Assembly: GCF_964204865.1 (NCBI RefSeq) | Contig: NC_135255.1 | Coordinates: forward strand, 5,423,135-5,487,134 | DNA: 64,000 bases | Source of the DNA: Styela clava | Taxonomy: Eukaryota > Chordata > Ascidiacea > Stolidobranchia > Styelidae | Direction: 5' to 3' | Shown: piece by piece, positions 23,154 to 35,422 of the stretch | How positions within the stretch are numbered: the first letter of the stretch is position 1 | Layout: each line of letters opens with the position of its first letter | The notes under the pieces: generated by a model | What the model saw: only the letters and a program-made list of their open reading frames with translations | What the model was told of the DNA's origin: nothing | The model's database searches: none | Made by a program: the position numbers and the translations under genes

Positions 23154-25440
23154 AGTTGGAATAGCTAATGAAACTTGAAAATATTCTGCCGATAAATACA
23201 AATATCTGACAATGGCATTAAATCTGACAATCTAACATAAAATCAAAGCCTACAGATACTCGCGACCCCACTAGAAACGTTGAGCAACTTCCAAAAACAG
23301 TAAGTTTATCAGTTCAATTATCTCAATGTGAGCAATTTATCACCTGTATATCGACTGTAAGTGGACGTTGAAAACTGAACCAGAAAATCAAACGAGAGGC
23401 GAGTCCAGTCATGCACCGGATAAACGGAAAGAGTCGAAAGATTTGATAACACATAGCATTGTGTGAAAACTACAGTGTAAAAATCTCTCAGGTCGGAATT
23501 ATAACGGTTCTTCGATTTCTCAACTGATCGAAACCTAAAGTGTAATTACTCGGCTGGGACGCGCCCGGCAATCAATACTGTACTTGTCAAATGCCTAATT
23601 TGAGGACCATTCGCCATATAAACCAATTCTTCTTGGTCTATTTGATAACCACCAAGCGGATACACTGATGCAAAATAATAAACCAACTTGATTTCTCGAA
23701 GCCTGACAAAAAGTCCGATTCGCGTACCAGCGGGCCAACTACTCATTCGAATGTAATATGATCAAAAATGCTATAAACAAGGAAATATTATTGGCGCTTG
23801 TAACACTATCACTCAATTACATTTACTAATAACGGTACCTGTCGACCAGGTAAGATTAAAGTACCACGTGACAGTTTTTTCAAGCAATTTTGGCGCCGTT
23901 TGGACAATAAATAGTCAGTCACTTTTACGATACATGCCGACCAGCACAAACTTCAATATTCCAACTTTCAAATCTTATTCGCTCATGTTTGACAGATATT
24001 AGGCGAGTGGGTCGCGACCCAAAGTTTGGGAACCACCAGCTTAGTGTATGCTAAAATTGTTTTGCGGGCCGCACGCAATGTGTCCCCGGGATGCATGTGG
24101 CCCGCCTACCCGCTTTTAGACCACCCTCGACTGACCTGTTCGAAAGTTTTTTGTTGCTTGCAATTAAATATGAATCAACTTTTATTTTTTGTTTATATTC
24201 TTTCGCATACTATAAAGATATTCTTCTTATGATAGATATATATTATATACAGTTATCAAGCAAGATCAACAGACGTCTTCAACTGAAGTGAGGAAAATTG
24301 AACTGGATTTTTACCTTTTAAATGGGTAATTTTTCATTTTATGTTTTTGATTTTTTTCTGTTACAAAAAATTGGCAGTCCAGAATATTGTAAAGAGTAGT
24401 ATGATATAATTCAGATGATATTTTATCTTGGGGAAACGTTATTAAAGTTTGTTTTTCATCTACTTAAAACAGGGGTCGGCAAAATGCGGCCTAAATTGTT
24501 GCGGCCCTTGAACCACCCGACATTTAATACATAAAACAAAAGTTCATCCTGAATTTATTATTGTCTCTACACGGACTTATGTGGTAACAAGTGCTGCTGT
24601 ACGGTGCTTGTTTTGTAATAAGTAGCGTCAATTGTATGTATTTCGAGTACATTTTGATTTTTAAAATATAAAAATGCCCGCGAGCTTCGTTGTTGCGGCT
24701 TTCAAACAACCCGACATTTAATGCATAAAACAATAGTTTATCCTAAATTTATTATTGTCTCTACACAGACTTTTGTGGTAACGAGTGCTGCTGTACGGCG
24801 CTTGTTTTGTGATAAGTAGAGTCAGTTGTATGTATTGTTCGCGACGAGGTTCGAACATTCCAAAGTGCTTGGACAGAAAAAAATATTTCTTTCTTGCTCA
24901 TTTCAAAAGCAGTTTGCTCGATATGCCCAGTCAGCATCTCAGATATTAATTAAGGGATTTAATGTTGAACTCGTTCATAGGGGGGGATATCGAAATTGGA
25001 CCCCGAGGCTGAGCCACAGCTCATCTGTGCGTCAGTACAAAACGTGTAATCTGCACGTTTGGAAGCTCATATTGCTGTGAGCAGCTTTATATAAAATGCA
25101 ATACACTTGGAATAAATATGCCCACGCCCAGTCAGCATAGCAGACTTTTGCCATAAAAACATTCTTTACATTGATAATAAGTGAATAAAAACAATGTATT
25201 GTTGCATAATATATTAAAAAACGCCACATACGCATCTCATTGTGGCAGGCTTTAAACGCAGCAATAGAATGTGCGAATGCATCGAAACTTATGTGGCGAT
25301 TGCTCTAAGGCGGATTAATTGCGGCCCGCTCTACCAAAAAAGCTGATATTTGGCCCGCAAGTACATAAAGTTTGCCGACCACTGACTTAAAACAATGACA
25401 TAACAAATTATCTTAGTGTGCTATCTCCGAACACACGCAC
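23154..25440 (+). repeat. Tandem 2.27-kb unit, copy 1 (2287 bp)
   Basis: First of three nearly identical head-to-tail copies. The copies start at 'agttggaatagctaatgaaa' and end at 'ccgaacacacgcac'. Each contains an hAT-like fragment ('gtgggtcgcgacccaaagtt') near 24005, a second hAT-like end 'gcatgtggcccgcctacccg' near 24092, and a complete 915-bp hAT element. Frames conserved between copies reflect nucleotide identity rather than selection. The unit has no recognisable gene. Confidence 0.9.
24470..25384. mobile_element. hAT element in tandem copy 1 (915 bp)
   Basis: The ends caggggtcggcaaaatgcgg and aagtttgccgaccactg are inverted, with 'ggcc' subterminal words. A perfect 8-bp duplication, acttaaaa, lies on both sides (24462-24469, 25385-25392). 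Inside, a block of about 195 bp is duplicated (about 24498-24690 and 24694-24840; both carry 'attgtctctacac-gactt-tgtggtaac'). No transposase. Confidence 0.85.
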
Positions 25441-27709
25441 AGTTGGAATAGCTAATGAAACTTGAAAAAATATCTGACAATGGCATTAAATCTGACAATC
25501 TAACATAAAATCAAAGCCTACAGATACTCGCGACCCCACTAGAAACGTTGAGCAACTTCCAAAAACAGTAAGTTTATCAGTTCAATTATCTCAATGTGAG
25601 CAATTTATCACCTGTATATCGACTGTAAGTGGACGTTGAAAACTGAACCAGAAAATCAAACGAGAGGCGAGTCCAGTCATGCGCCGGATAAACGGAAAGA
25701 GTCGAAAGATTTGATAACACATAGCATTGTGTGAAAACTACAGTGTAAAAATCTCTCAGGTCGGAATTATAACGGTTCTTCGATTTCTCAACTGATCGAA
25801 ACCTAAAGTGTAATTACTCGGCTGGGACGCGCCCGGCAATCAATACTGTACTTGTCAAATGCCTAATTTGAGGACCATTCGCCATATAAACCAATTCTTC
25901 TTGGTCTATTTGATAACCACCAAGCGGATACACTGATGCAAAATAATAAACCAACTTGATTTCTCGAAGCCTGACAAAAAGTCCGATATGCGTACCAGCG
26001 GGCCAACTACTCATTCGAATGTAATATGATCAAAAATGCTATAAACAAGGAAATATTATTGGCGCTTGTAACACTATCACTCAATTACATTTACTAATAA
26101 CGGTACCTGTCGACCAGGTAAGGTTAAAGTACCACGTGACAGTTTTTTCAAGCAATTTTGGCGCCGTTTGGACAATAAATAGTCAGTCACTTTTACGATA
26201 CATGCCGACCAGCACAAACTTCAATATTCCAACTTTCAAATCTTATTCGCTCATGTTTGACAAATATTAGGCGAGTGGGTCGCGACCCAAAGTTTGGGAA
26301 CCACCAGCTTAGTGTATGCTAAAATTGTTTTGCGGGCCGCACGCAATGTGTCCCCGGGATGCATGTGGCCCGCCTACCCGCTTTTAGACCACCCTCGACT
26401 GACCTGTTCGAAAGTTTTTTGTTGCTTGCAATTAAATATGAATCAACTTTTATTTTTTGTTTATATTCTTTCGCATACTATAAAGATATTCTTCTTATGA
26501 TAGATATATATTATATACAGTTATCAAGCAAGATCAACAGACGTCTTCAACTGAAGTGAGGAAAATTGAACTGGATTTTTACCTTTTAAATGGGTAATTT
26601 TTCTTTTTATGTTTTTGATTTTTTTCTGTTACAAAAAATTGGCAGTCCAGAATATTGTAAAGAGTAGTATGATATAATTCAGATGATATTTTATCTTGGG
26701 GAAACGTTATTAAAGTTTGTTTTTCATCTACTTAAAACAGGGGTCGGCAAAATGCGGCCTAAATTGTTGCGGCCCTTGAACCACCCGACATTTAATACAT
26801 AAAACAAAAGTTCATCCTGAATTTATTATTGTCTCTACACGGACTTATGTGGTAACAAGTGCTGCTGTACGGTGCTTGTTTTGTAATAAGTAGCGTCAAT
26901 TGTATGTATTTCGAGTACATTTTGATTTTTAAAATATAAAAATGCCCGCGAGCTTCGTTGTTGCGGCTTTCAAACAACCCGACATTTAATGCATAAAACA
27001 ATAGTTTATCCTAAATTTATTATTGTCTCTACACAGACTTTTGTGGTAACGAGTGCTGCTGTACGGCGCTTGTTTTGTGATAAGTAGAGTCAGTTGTATG
27101 TATTGTTCGCGACGAGGTTCGAACATTCCAAAGTGCTTGGACAGAAAAAAATATTTCTTTCTTGCTCATTTCAAAAGCAGTTTGCTCGATATGCCCAGTC
27201 AGCATCTCAGATATTAATTAAGGGATTTAATGTTGAACTCGTTCATAGGGGGGGATATCGAAATTGGACCCCGAGGCTGAGCCACAGCTCATCTGTGCGC
27301 CAGTACAAAACGTGTAATCTGCACGTTTGGAAGCTCATATTGCTGTGAGCAGCTTTACATAAAATGCAATACACTTGGAATAAATATGCCCACGCCCAGT
27401 CAGCATAGCAGACTTTTGCCATAAAAACATTCTTTACATTGATAATAAGTGAATAAAAACCATGTATTGTTGCATAATATATTAAAAAAACGCCACATAC
27501 GCATCTCATTGTGGCAGGCTTTAAACGCAGCAATAGAATGTGCGAATGCATCGAAACTTATGTGGCGATTGCTCTAAGGCGGATTAATTGCGGCCCGCTC
27601 TACCAAAAAAGCTGATATTTGACCCGCAAGTACATAAAGTTTGCCGACCACTGACTTAAAACAATGACATAACAAATTATCTTAGTGTGCTATCTCCGAA
27701 CACACGCAC
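25441..27709 (+). repeat. Tandem 2.27-kb unit, copy 2 (2269 bp)
   Basis: Same unit as at 23154. It lacks about 18 bp near its start (the 'ttctgccgataaataca' present in copies 1 and 3) and differs otherwise by scattered single bases, such as 'gtccgatatgcg' for 'gtccgattcgcg' near 25981. Confidence 0.9.
26738..27653. mobile_element. hAT element in tandem copy 2
   Basis: Second copy of the 915-bp hAT element, with the same ends and the same acttaaaa flanks. It was carried along by the segmental duplication rather than inserted independently, because the flanking DNA is identical too. Confidence 0.85.
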
Positions 27710-29997
27710 AGTTGGAATAGCTAATGAAACTTGAAAAATTTCTGCCGATAAATACAAATATCTGACAATGGCATTAAATCTGACAATCTAACATAAAATC
27801 AAAGCCTACAGATACTCGCGACCCCACTAGAAACGTTGAGCAACTTCCAAAAACAGTAAGTTTATCAGTTCAATTATCTCAATGTGAGCAATTTATCACC
27901 TGTATATCGACTGTAAGTGGACGTTGAAAACTGAACCAGAAAATCAAACGAGAGGCGAGTCCAGTCATGCGCCGGATAAACGGAAAGAGTCGAAAGATTT
28001 GATAACACATAGCATTGTGTGAAAACTACAGTGTAAAAATCTCTCAGGTCGGAATTATAACGGTTCTTCGATTTCTCAACTGATCGAAACCTAAAGTGTA
28101 ATTACTCGGCTGGGACGCGCCCGGCAATCAATACTGTACTTGTCAAATGCCTAATTTGAGGACCATTCGCCATATAAACCAATTCTTCTTGGTCTATTTG
28201 ATAACCACCAAGCGGATACACTGATGCAAAATAATAAACCAACTTGATTTCTCGAAGCCTGACAAAAAGTCCGATTCGCGTACCAGCGGGCCAACTACTC
28301 ATTCGAATGTAATATGATCAAAAATGCTATAAACAAGGAAATATTATTGGCGCTTGTAACACTATCACTCAATTACATTTACTAATAACGGTACCTGTCG
28401 ACCAGGTAAGGTTAAAGTACCACGTGACAGTTTTTTCAAGCAATTTTGGCGCCGTTTGGACAATAAATAGTCAGTCACTTTTACGATACATGCCGACCAG
28501 CACAAACTTCAATATTCCAACTTTCAAATCTTATTCGCTCATGTTTGACAGATATTAGGCGAGTGGGTCGCGACCCAAAGTTTAGGAATCACCAGCTTAG
28601 TGTATGCTAAAATTGTTTTGCGGGCCGCACGCAATGTGTCCCCGGGATGCATGTGGCCCGCCTACCCGCTTTTAGACCACCCTCGACTGACCTGTTCGAA
28701 AGTTTTTTGTTGCTTGCAATTAAATATGAATCAACTTTTATTTTTTGTTTATATTCTTTCGCATACTATAAAGATATTCTTCTTATGATAGATATATATT
28801 ATATACAGTTATCAAGCAAGATCAACAGACGTCTTCAACTGAAGTGAGGAAAATTGAACTGGATTTTTACCTTTTAAATGGGTAATTTTTCATTTTATGT
28901 TTTTGATTTTTTTCTGTTACAAAAAATTGGCAGTCCAGAATATTGTAAAGAGTAGTATGATATAATTCAGATGATATTTTATCTTGGGGAAACGTTATTA
29001 AAGTTTGTTTTTCATCTACTTAAAACAGGGGTCGGCAAAATGCGGCCTAAATTGTTGCGGCCCTTGAACCACCCGACATTTAATACATAAAACAAAAGTT
29101 CATCCTGAATTTATTATTGTCTCTACACGGACTTATGTGGTAACAAGTGCTGCTGTACGGTGCTTGTTTTGTAATAAGTAGCGTCAATTGTATGTATTTC
29201 GAGTACATTTTGATTTTTAAAATATAAAAATGCCCGCGAGCTTCGTTGTTGCGGCTTTCAAACAACCCGACATTTAATGCATAAAACAATAGTTTATCCT
29301 AAATTTATTATTGTCTCTACACAGACTTTTGTGGTAACGAGTGCTGCTGTACGGCGCTTGTTTTGTGATAAGTAGAGTCAGTTGTATGTATTGTTCGCGA
29401 CGAGGTTCGAACATTCCAAAGTGCTTGGACAGAAAAAAATATTTCTTTCTTGCTCATTTCAAAAGCAGTTTGCTCGATATGCCCAGTCAGCATCTCAGAT
29501 ATTAATTAAGGGATTTAATGTTGAACTCGTTCATAGGGGGGGATATCGAAATTGGACCCCGAGGCTGAGCCACAGCTCATCTGTGCGCCAGTACAAAACG
29601 TGTAATCTGCACGTTTGGAAGCTCATATTGCTGTGAGCAGCTTTATATAAAATGCAATACACTTGGAATAAATATGCCCACGCCCAGTCAGCATAGCAGA
29701 CTTTTGCCATAAAAACATTCTTTACATTGATAATAAGTGAATAAAAACAATGTATTGTTGCATAATATATTAAAAAACGCCACATACGCATCTCATTGTG
29801 GCAGGCTTTAAACGCAGCAATAGAATGTGCGAATGCATCGAAACTTATGTGGCGATTGCTCTAAGGCGGATTAATTGCGGCCCGCTCTACCAAAAAAGCT
29901 GATATTTGGCCCGCAAGTACATAAAGTTTGCCGACCACTGACTTAAAACAATGACATAACAAATTATCTTAGTGTGCTATCTCCGAACACACGCACA
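27710..29997 (+). repeat. Tandem 2.27-kb unit, copy 3 (2288 bp)
   Basis: Same unit again, with the region missing from copy 2 present. After 'acacacgcac' the sequence leaves the repeat, giving the outer boundary. The near-identity of all three copies indicates recent unequal crossing-over, gene conversion or an assembly effect. Confidence 0.9.
29026..29940. mobile_element. hAT element in tandem copy 3
   Basis: Third copy of the 915-bp hAT element. Ends and acttaaaa duplication are as in copies 1 and 2. Confidence 0.85.
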
Positions 29998-30074
29998 CTT
30001 GCGTTCACTTGATAATCACATGCAATATAATGGACATGGTGCATGGTAATCTAGACACATATTATATTCTAGGT

Positions 30075-31140
30075 CAGCAGTTCCCGAACTATGGGTCGCG
30101 ACCCACTGGTGGATCGCAAAAGGAATCTTAGTGGGTCGTGAAAAGATGTATAAAGCTTTGATTAATTATACTTTTTATTAGGATCGGTGGCGACTCGAAT
30201 ATGTAAATCTCCAAAAAACAAAAGAAATTAAATTGAATTTAAATTCTGATCTGTGAAAGTTTCCTTTTAACGATATTCTCAAAGGAACAAAAATTTGCTA
30301 CACAAAGAATTACCATGTGGCTTTTTTACGCATAGCAGTTTCGTACACTGTACTTCCGCCTCTTATTGCGACATCTTGGCGCCGAGTAATTACCCTTTTT
30401 GCTTTTTCGGCTACGATTGATCATGAAAGCGCTCCGTCAAATCTCGCAAGATTCAGGAACCTAAAAATCTCTGTTCTGCATACCTTCCTTGTTTAATATG
30501 ACCATCCATATAAAACGTTTTGCATATCTCTTTGTTTAAACCAGAAAACAGCCAAGAACAGTATAATATTCCACTAAGATATGAACTTGTTCCTACTCTG
30601 CAGGTGTTCACGAGCCGCTCAAATAATCAAGGGTAAGGGTCATTCGAAATAACATTTTTATCAAAGAAATCGGCTGTACGTCGCTCGCTGCAGAGCTACA
30701 TGCTGCAGAAACCTATTTGCAATCCTATATTGGAAACGAAACAGCAGCAGAATTCTAACTAGACCTACTTGTGTTTGTACATGATTTGACATGTACTTGT
30801 TTTTTATGTACAGTACATGTTTTATGTGTGGCTTTCTTACGCAAAATGGCTGCCCATCACTGCATTTCATTATGCAAATATATGGTATTATTCTATGTTT
30901 CACTCATTTCAATTTTTGGCCGGCACATTATTTGATAGTGTTTCTTCATGTGAAATGTTTTCAAGTGTACCTTTTGTTTGTCTAGATTCTAGAAGCAATA
31001 TTGAGGTCTCGACATTGCATTATAAAACGCAAATATATGTTATTATTTTTTGTTACGGTCATTTCAATTTTTTTGCTGGTCCCCCAGTACATTTAATTAA
31101 TTTCACAGGTCCGCCAGGGTAGAAAGGTTGGGAACAACTG
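30075..31140. mobile_element. hAT-type element (1066 bp)
   Basis: The left end cagcagttcccgaactatgg and right end aggttgggaacaactg are imperfectly inverted. The flanks ttctaggt and ttctatat agree at six of eight bases. The left 285 bp are the reverse complement of about 19690-19975, including 'tgggtcgcgaccca' and 'gatcggtggcgactcgaata'. Inside, two copies of an 'atgcaaatatatg-tattatt' stretch lie at about 30870 and 31025. Confidence 0.6.
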
Positions 31141-31148
31141 TTCTATAT

Positions 31149-32012
31149 CAGTGGTTCTCAACCTTTTTCAGTTCACGGACCGGTAAAATTTCAAAACAAA
31201 TTTTGCGGGCTGGTGGACCTTCAATTACAACAAAGGTAGGTGGTGCAGAAGAAGACATTCCAATTTAATGAGGAATTTGTTGCTGTCTTTTTAATATTAT
31301 ACGTGTTAAACGCGGTTCTAATGAAGTTTCGGCAAAGCGAAGTAGAGCGTAGACTTCCACACATTTTAGTTAGCTTTGCGGGTTTCATTGCGTCGTTTGA
31401 AAGAATTTTGGCGCAGACTAGGCACATGGGAAGCGGTACTTTTTTGCTGCTAGGAGCAATAGTGAAACCTAGCTCCAAATACTTCTTATCATACTGTCTA
31501 ATAAAGTCGCCCTTTTGTTTTTTGGTTGCGTGATCTATATCAACATTGCTGCAAGGTAGTTTCGGGGCATGTTGTAGAGTTGAAGTAGCAGTCTCTTCCT
31601 CTGTCCTGTCAACACCACTAACTTGGTTTTTACCGCTGGGTTTCTTTTGAACGGGATAATACTTTGGTGTTTGTTTGCCTTCTTATTACAATCAAAACTT
31701 GCTGAATTATAGGCCTACTGTCAAATTACGGAACGTGCGCATCGCGTACTATGTGCTATGAAACTCCTCCGTTATGACGTTGGCCACCGTTATGAGGTCA
31801 TAGAATTAACCAACATCCAGCCATTCAGGGCCCAAATGGACAGAGGGCCTCATCAAGTTTGGTTGTTGGACGAATACAGGTACTACGAAACAATAAAAAG
31901 GTAAAAAATCACAAAATTAATAAACATGCCGTCAATACTTTTTATTTTGCAATTTGCTTAAGATATATTAATATTGGAATATAATTGGCGGACCGGCGGT
32001 CGAGAACCACTG
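31149..32012. mobile_element. hAT (Charlie-type) deletion derivative (864 bp)
   Basis: The ends cagtggttctcaaccttttt and ggcggtcgagaaccactg are inverted and both carry 'ggaccgg' nearby. The flanks ttctatat and ttctagat match at seven of eight bases. The left flank is also the right flank of the preceding hAT element. The interior keeps part of a transposase gene on the minus strand. Confidence 0.8.
31221..31533 (-). pseudogene. N-terminal zinc-finger remnant of a hAT transposase
   Basis: The minus strand reads ...RQYDKKYLELGFT, then PLPMCLVCAKILSNDAMKPA and KL. This is the N-terminal zinc-finger pattern of SCAND3/GTF2IRD2-like proteins derived from Charlie-type hAT transposases (YLxxGF, then C-x2-C, then LSNDxMKPxKL). 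After this the expected His ligands are not clear, and the rest of the transposase is absent. The finger would bind element ends. Here it survives only as a fossil inside an internally deleted element. Confidence 0.75.
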
Positions 32013-32617
32013 TTCTAGATTAACGGTGGGGAAATGGAGCCAATTTAAGGAAACCTTTTAGGCATTTTTGCGTAGTTAATACTGCTATCAAGATACTATA
32101 ACCTAATAATTTTTTTATTGATTAGTGAGTTTCTGGTTATAGACAAATTTAATTTCTAGAGCAGCGGTTCCCGAAGGGGGCGCAATGCCTCACTAGCTTT
32201 CATTGGTGTTTCAAAGGAAAATCAGGCAGAGATCTGGGATAACAGTTTATATTTCCTTTTTTCTTTAGGCCTACATATTTACAAACTATTCAACACAGTG
32301 TTTCCCAACTGTTTTTTTCTGGCTGGTACATCAATTAAAACCTCACGGGCCGACATCAAGATTCAAATGACTGACACAGGGCAAGAAATTAAAATCATGA
32401 ATGAGGTCTCATTTTATTAAGTGAGATGATGCCACCTGAATTTACCCGAACCACACATCTCGGCGCACATAAAGAAAGCTAATGTTGTGCAGGGAAAGAC
32501 AGCGATTAGTAGGTATAGGCCTCAAATAATTGGTGAAATGGAAAAGTTGCTTTTCTATATTATAAATATTGTTTTAATGTACACATTTTATTATTATTTT
32601 GCGTATTTTGGAATGTT
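32013..32617. other. hAT-end-like fragments
   Basis: No gene. 'gagcagcggttcccgaaggg' near 32160 and 'cagtgtttcccaactg' near 32300 look like hAT termini without partners. Confidence 0.4.
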
Positions 32618-32937
32618 TTAGATATTTATCCCAGGAGAATGGAAAGCCGATAATATGGCTTGGCGAACCACGGCCTCTCGTCCGGTTACCAGTCCATGTC
32701 GGGTATGGGATTAGTTGGCCATTTTTTTTGTCTTTGGAAGCATGGACTTGATGGTAGAGGAAGCCGTAACCGACCAGTGGCTACGTGAACCACCCTACGG
32801 AGGCGAGTAGCCCAGCAAACCTCTCGCACATAAACATCCCCGCATGGGATTCGAAGCTGCGAACCCACTCAAGTAATAAGAGGTGCGGTGGCGAGCGTAT
32901 TCCTAACGCTTAGCACGATGAGCCACACTGCCGCGCC
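32618..32937 (-). repeat. tRNA-derived SINE, near full length
   Basis: The reverse complement starts 'ggcgcggcagtgtggctcat'. It contains a polymerase III A-box-like region and a B-box-like 'gcttcgaatcc', then the same body as the SINE at 36573 ('ccggttaccagtccatg' on the plus strand). The B box differs from consensus, so transcription of this copy is doubtful. Confidence 0.8.
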
Positions 32938-33741
32938 TTACTTGACTTGTATCGTTTAATTAAACTAATTGAACAAACTTTGCTGCTAATGCTATATTAT
33001 TCTTGAAGAATTGATGTGGTCGTAACGACAGGCAAAACAGTTTATCGCTTTCAATAACGATTCGAGGTCGTGGGCGAGAACGCCGCTACCCTTGCCCAAT
33101 ATCGCCTAGGACAATTCAGTAAGTAGAGTTGTTTCTAAGTCAATGAACTCGGTCTCGAAAATTCTTCTCCGATACCAATATGACGTGCCGAAATTGCGAA
33201 CTGTTTTGCTTCGAACATTAGAGATAACTTGAGTATTATTGTATTGGAATACACCTCATTTCCTGTAACAATTACAACACTCCACATTCTTCGTACAAAG
33301 ATGTAAGCCTATATTACAAACTTGCTGTAATGTGTCATTTGAATTTCTTTAACCAGATTCAGATCGAAAAATTCAACGTTGTCGAAGTAAAATATAAATG
33401 AAATAGAATTGAACGAATATTTTAATCTCTTGAATTCTTGCACAGGTTTGAATTTGATTACACAGGAACAATCAAATGATTAACTGGATAAATATAACTG
33501 TAATAGTTTTATTGAAGGGCACGCCAAAACTGGTGGAAATTTACATTTCGGAGCAGGTTATATTGTATTCGCAAGAATTAGTTACGAAACGAAAATTGCC
33601 ACGCCTATCAGTCTGTGTTACTGTTGCATTTCTTTACCATATATAGGGGGAAAATGAAAAAAAACACAATTATTACGATTTCAAAGCACTGCGGAGATTT
33701 TAACATTCAAGAAACATCCTTAATTGTCTAATAAAGTTAAA
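32938..33741. other. Unassigned DNA
   Basis: AT-rich, with no recognised gene or element boundary. The left BEL LTR starts just beyond. Confidence 0.4.
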
Positions 33742-33746
33742 ACTAC

Positions 33747-35004
33747 TGTAGACGCCAAATTTGGAGTGCCTTTAGCGCCCATACCAGGTGTAATTCTTAG
33801 ATGGTCGATCTGATTTTGTCACTCCAATGCAAAAAGACTCGTATAACAGTACAAGTTGATGTCGTTTATTGTCAGGTAAATATAGGTGTACGAAGATAGG
33901 TCGGTACGATGTTAAAAGTACGAGAATACGACAGTACGTGATTACGTCAATACGTGGATACGGTTTTCTAAATAAAACAAACAAACAATATTACCACAAA
34001 TAATGTGCCGGCAAGACATTAACTAAACAAAATTGTACACATTAGAACTGAACTTAACAGGTTAACGCAGGTTTACGCCAGTAAAATTACAGTTGATAAC
34101 AGCTGATTACAAAAGTGGTCATTATAAAACACGGTACAACCGAAATATTCCCTAAATATAAAAACAAACTGAAATACGTACTTGACAGTGTAGCTTTCAG
34201 CTTACAAACAATCGACAGTTAATGAAATTAAGTTAATGTTATTAAATCTAAATATATTGAAAATACAATTTAAAACCTTGGGACTACAAATCTGCAATCA
34301 GACAACGAAAACCTCGCACCACAAATCTGCAATCCCACAGTCCTGAGAAGGTCGAATCAAGGTCCTGAAGCAGCGCGCGCAGCGAACGCGCACGGGGTAT
34401 TATGATGTACGAAGATACGTCGGTACGATGTTAGAAGTACGAGAATACGACAGTACGTGATTACGTCAATACGTGGACACGGTTTTCTAAATAAAACAAA
34501 CAAACAATAATTACAACAAATAATGTGCCGGCAAGGCATTAACTAAACAAAATTGTACACATTAGAACTGAACTTAACAGGTGAACTCCAGTAAAATAAC
34601 AGTTGCGGCTGATTACAAAAGTGGTCATTATGAAACACGGTACAACCGAAATATTTCCTAAATATAAAAACAAACTGAAATACGTACTTGACAGTGTAGC
34701 TTTCAGCTTACAAACAATCGACAGTTAATGAAATTAAGTTAATGTTATTAAATCTAAATATATTAAAAATACAATTTAAAACCTTGGGACTACAAATCTA
34801 CAACCAGACAACGAAAACCTCGCACCACAAATCTGCAATCCTACAGTCCTGAGAAGGTCGAATCAAGGTCCTGAAGCAGAGCGCGCAGCGAACGCGCACG
34901 GGGTATTATGATGTCACAATCACTAAAATATGTGAACGTATGTATCACCAGCGTCTCCAGTGGTAAACAACAAAAAATATAATAAAGCGAATGAGGCAGT
35001 TTCA
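33747..35004 (-). repeat. 3' LTR of the minus-strand BEL element (1258 bp)
   Basis: It begins on the plus strand with tgtagacgccaaatttggag, the same 66 bp found at 45454. It ends with gcagtttca directly before the polypyrimidine 'ttccggcccctt', the complement of the polypurine tract. The TG...CA ends fit an LTR. Inside, about 0.5 kb is present twice (33887-34405 and 34406-34914). The duplicated blocks differ by small gaps and single bases, so the duplication predates much of the decay. Confidence 0.8.
33887..34914 (-). repeat. Tandem duplication inside the LTR (2 x about 510 bp)
   Basis: Both blocks start 'tgtacgaagata-gtcggta' and end 'gaacgcgcacggggtattat'. Block 1 is 519 bp and block 2 about 509 bp. 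A typical LTR of this group is shorter (the intact one nearby is 941 bp), which the duplication explains. Confidence 0.8.
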
Positions 35005-35422
35005 TTCCGGCCCCTTAGAAACTGAGAATTTGCCATCCAAAAATTTGAAATTTCTACACACTCGAAAACAAAATCACAAAATTTGAAAACGAAATTGATC
35101 TCACATACACACAACTCAACTAACGGAATGGGTTTCGCACACAACTCAATCAGAGTCACTTGCACCAATGACATTTAACAACATGATGCGCAACTTCGGC
35201 ATTTTTGTCCGAAGATCGTATTCGATAGCACGCTCCAATGCACATACTTGACGAGACGAAAACGAGCGGATGTGTGCTGCTTTCAAGGCGTAGCACAAAT
35301 GGTGTTCGTGCCTGCTTTGACAGTTGTTGTCGATTTTAATGATATTTTGGAAAATTGAAGGTAAAAAGAAATCGGAAAAAGGTAAGGTAAATTTTATTGT
35401 TGTATATCACACCCGGACATAG

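Noticed and set aside
23546..29791. Short frames repeated identically in three places
   Set aside because: Conservation comes from the recent DNA triplication; the frames overlap each other and hAT ends, and match no family.
34923..35174. 83-codon minus-strand frame next to the old BEL LTR
   Set aside because: It spans the polypurine tract and LTR start, so it is untranslated 3' sequence of the element.
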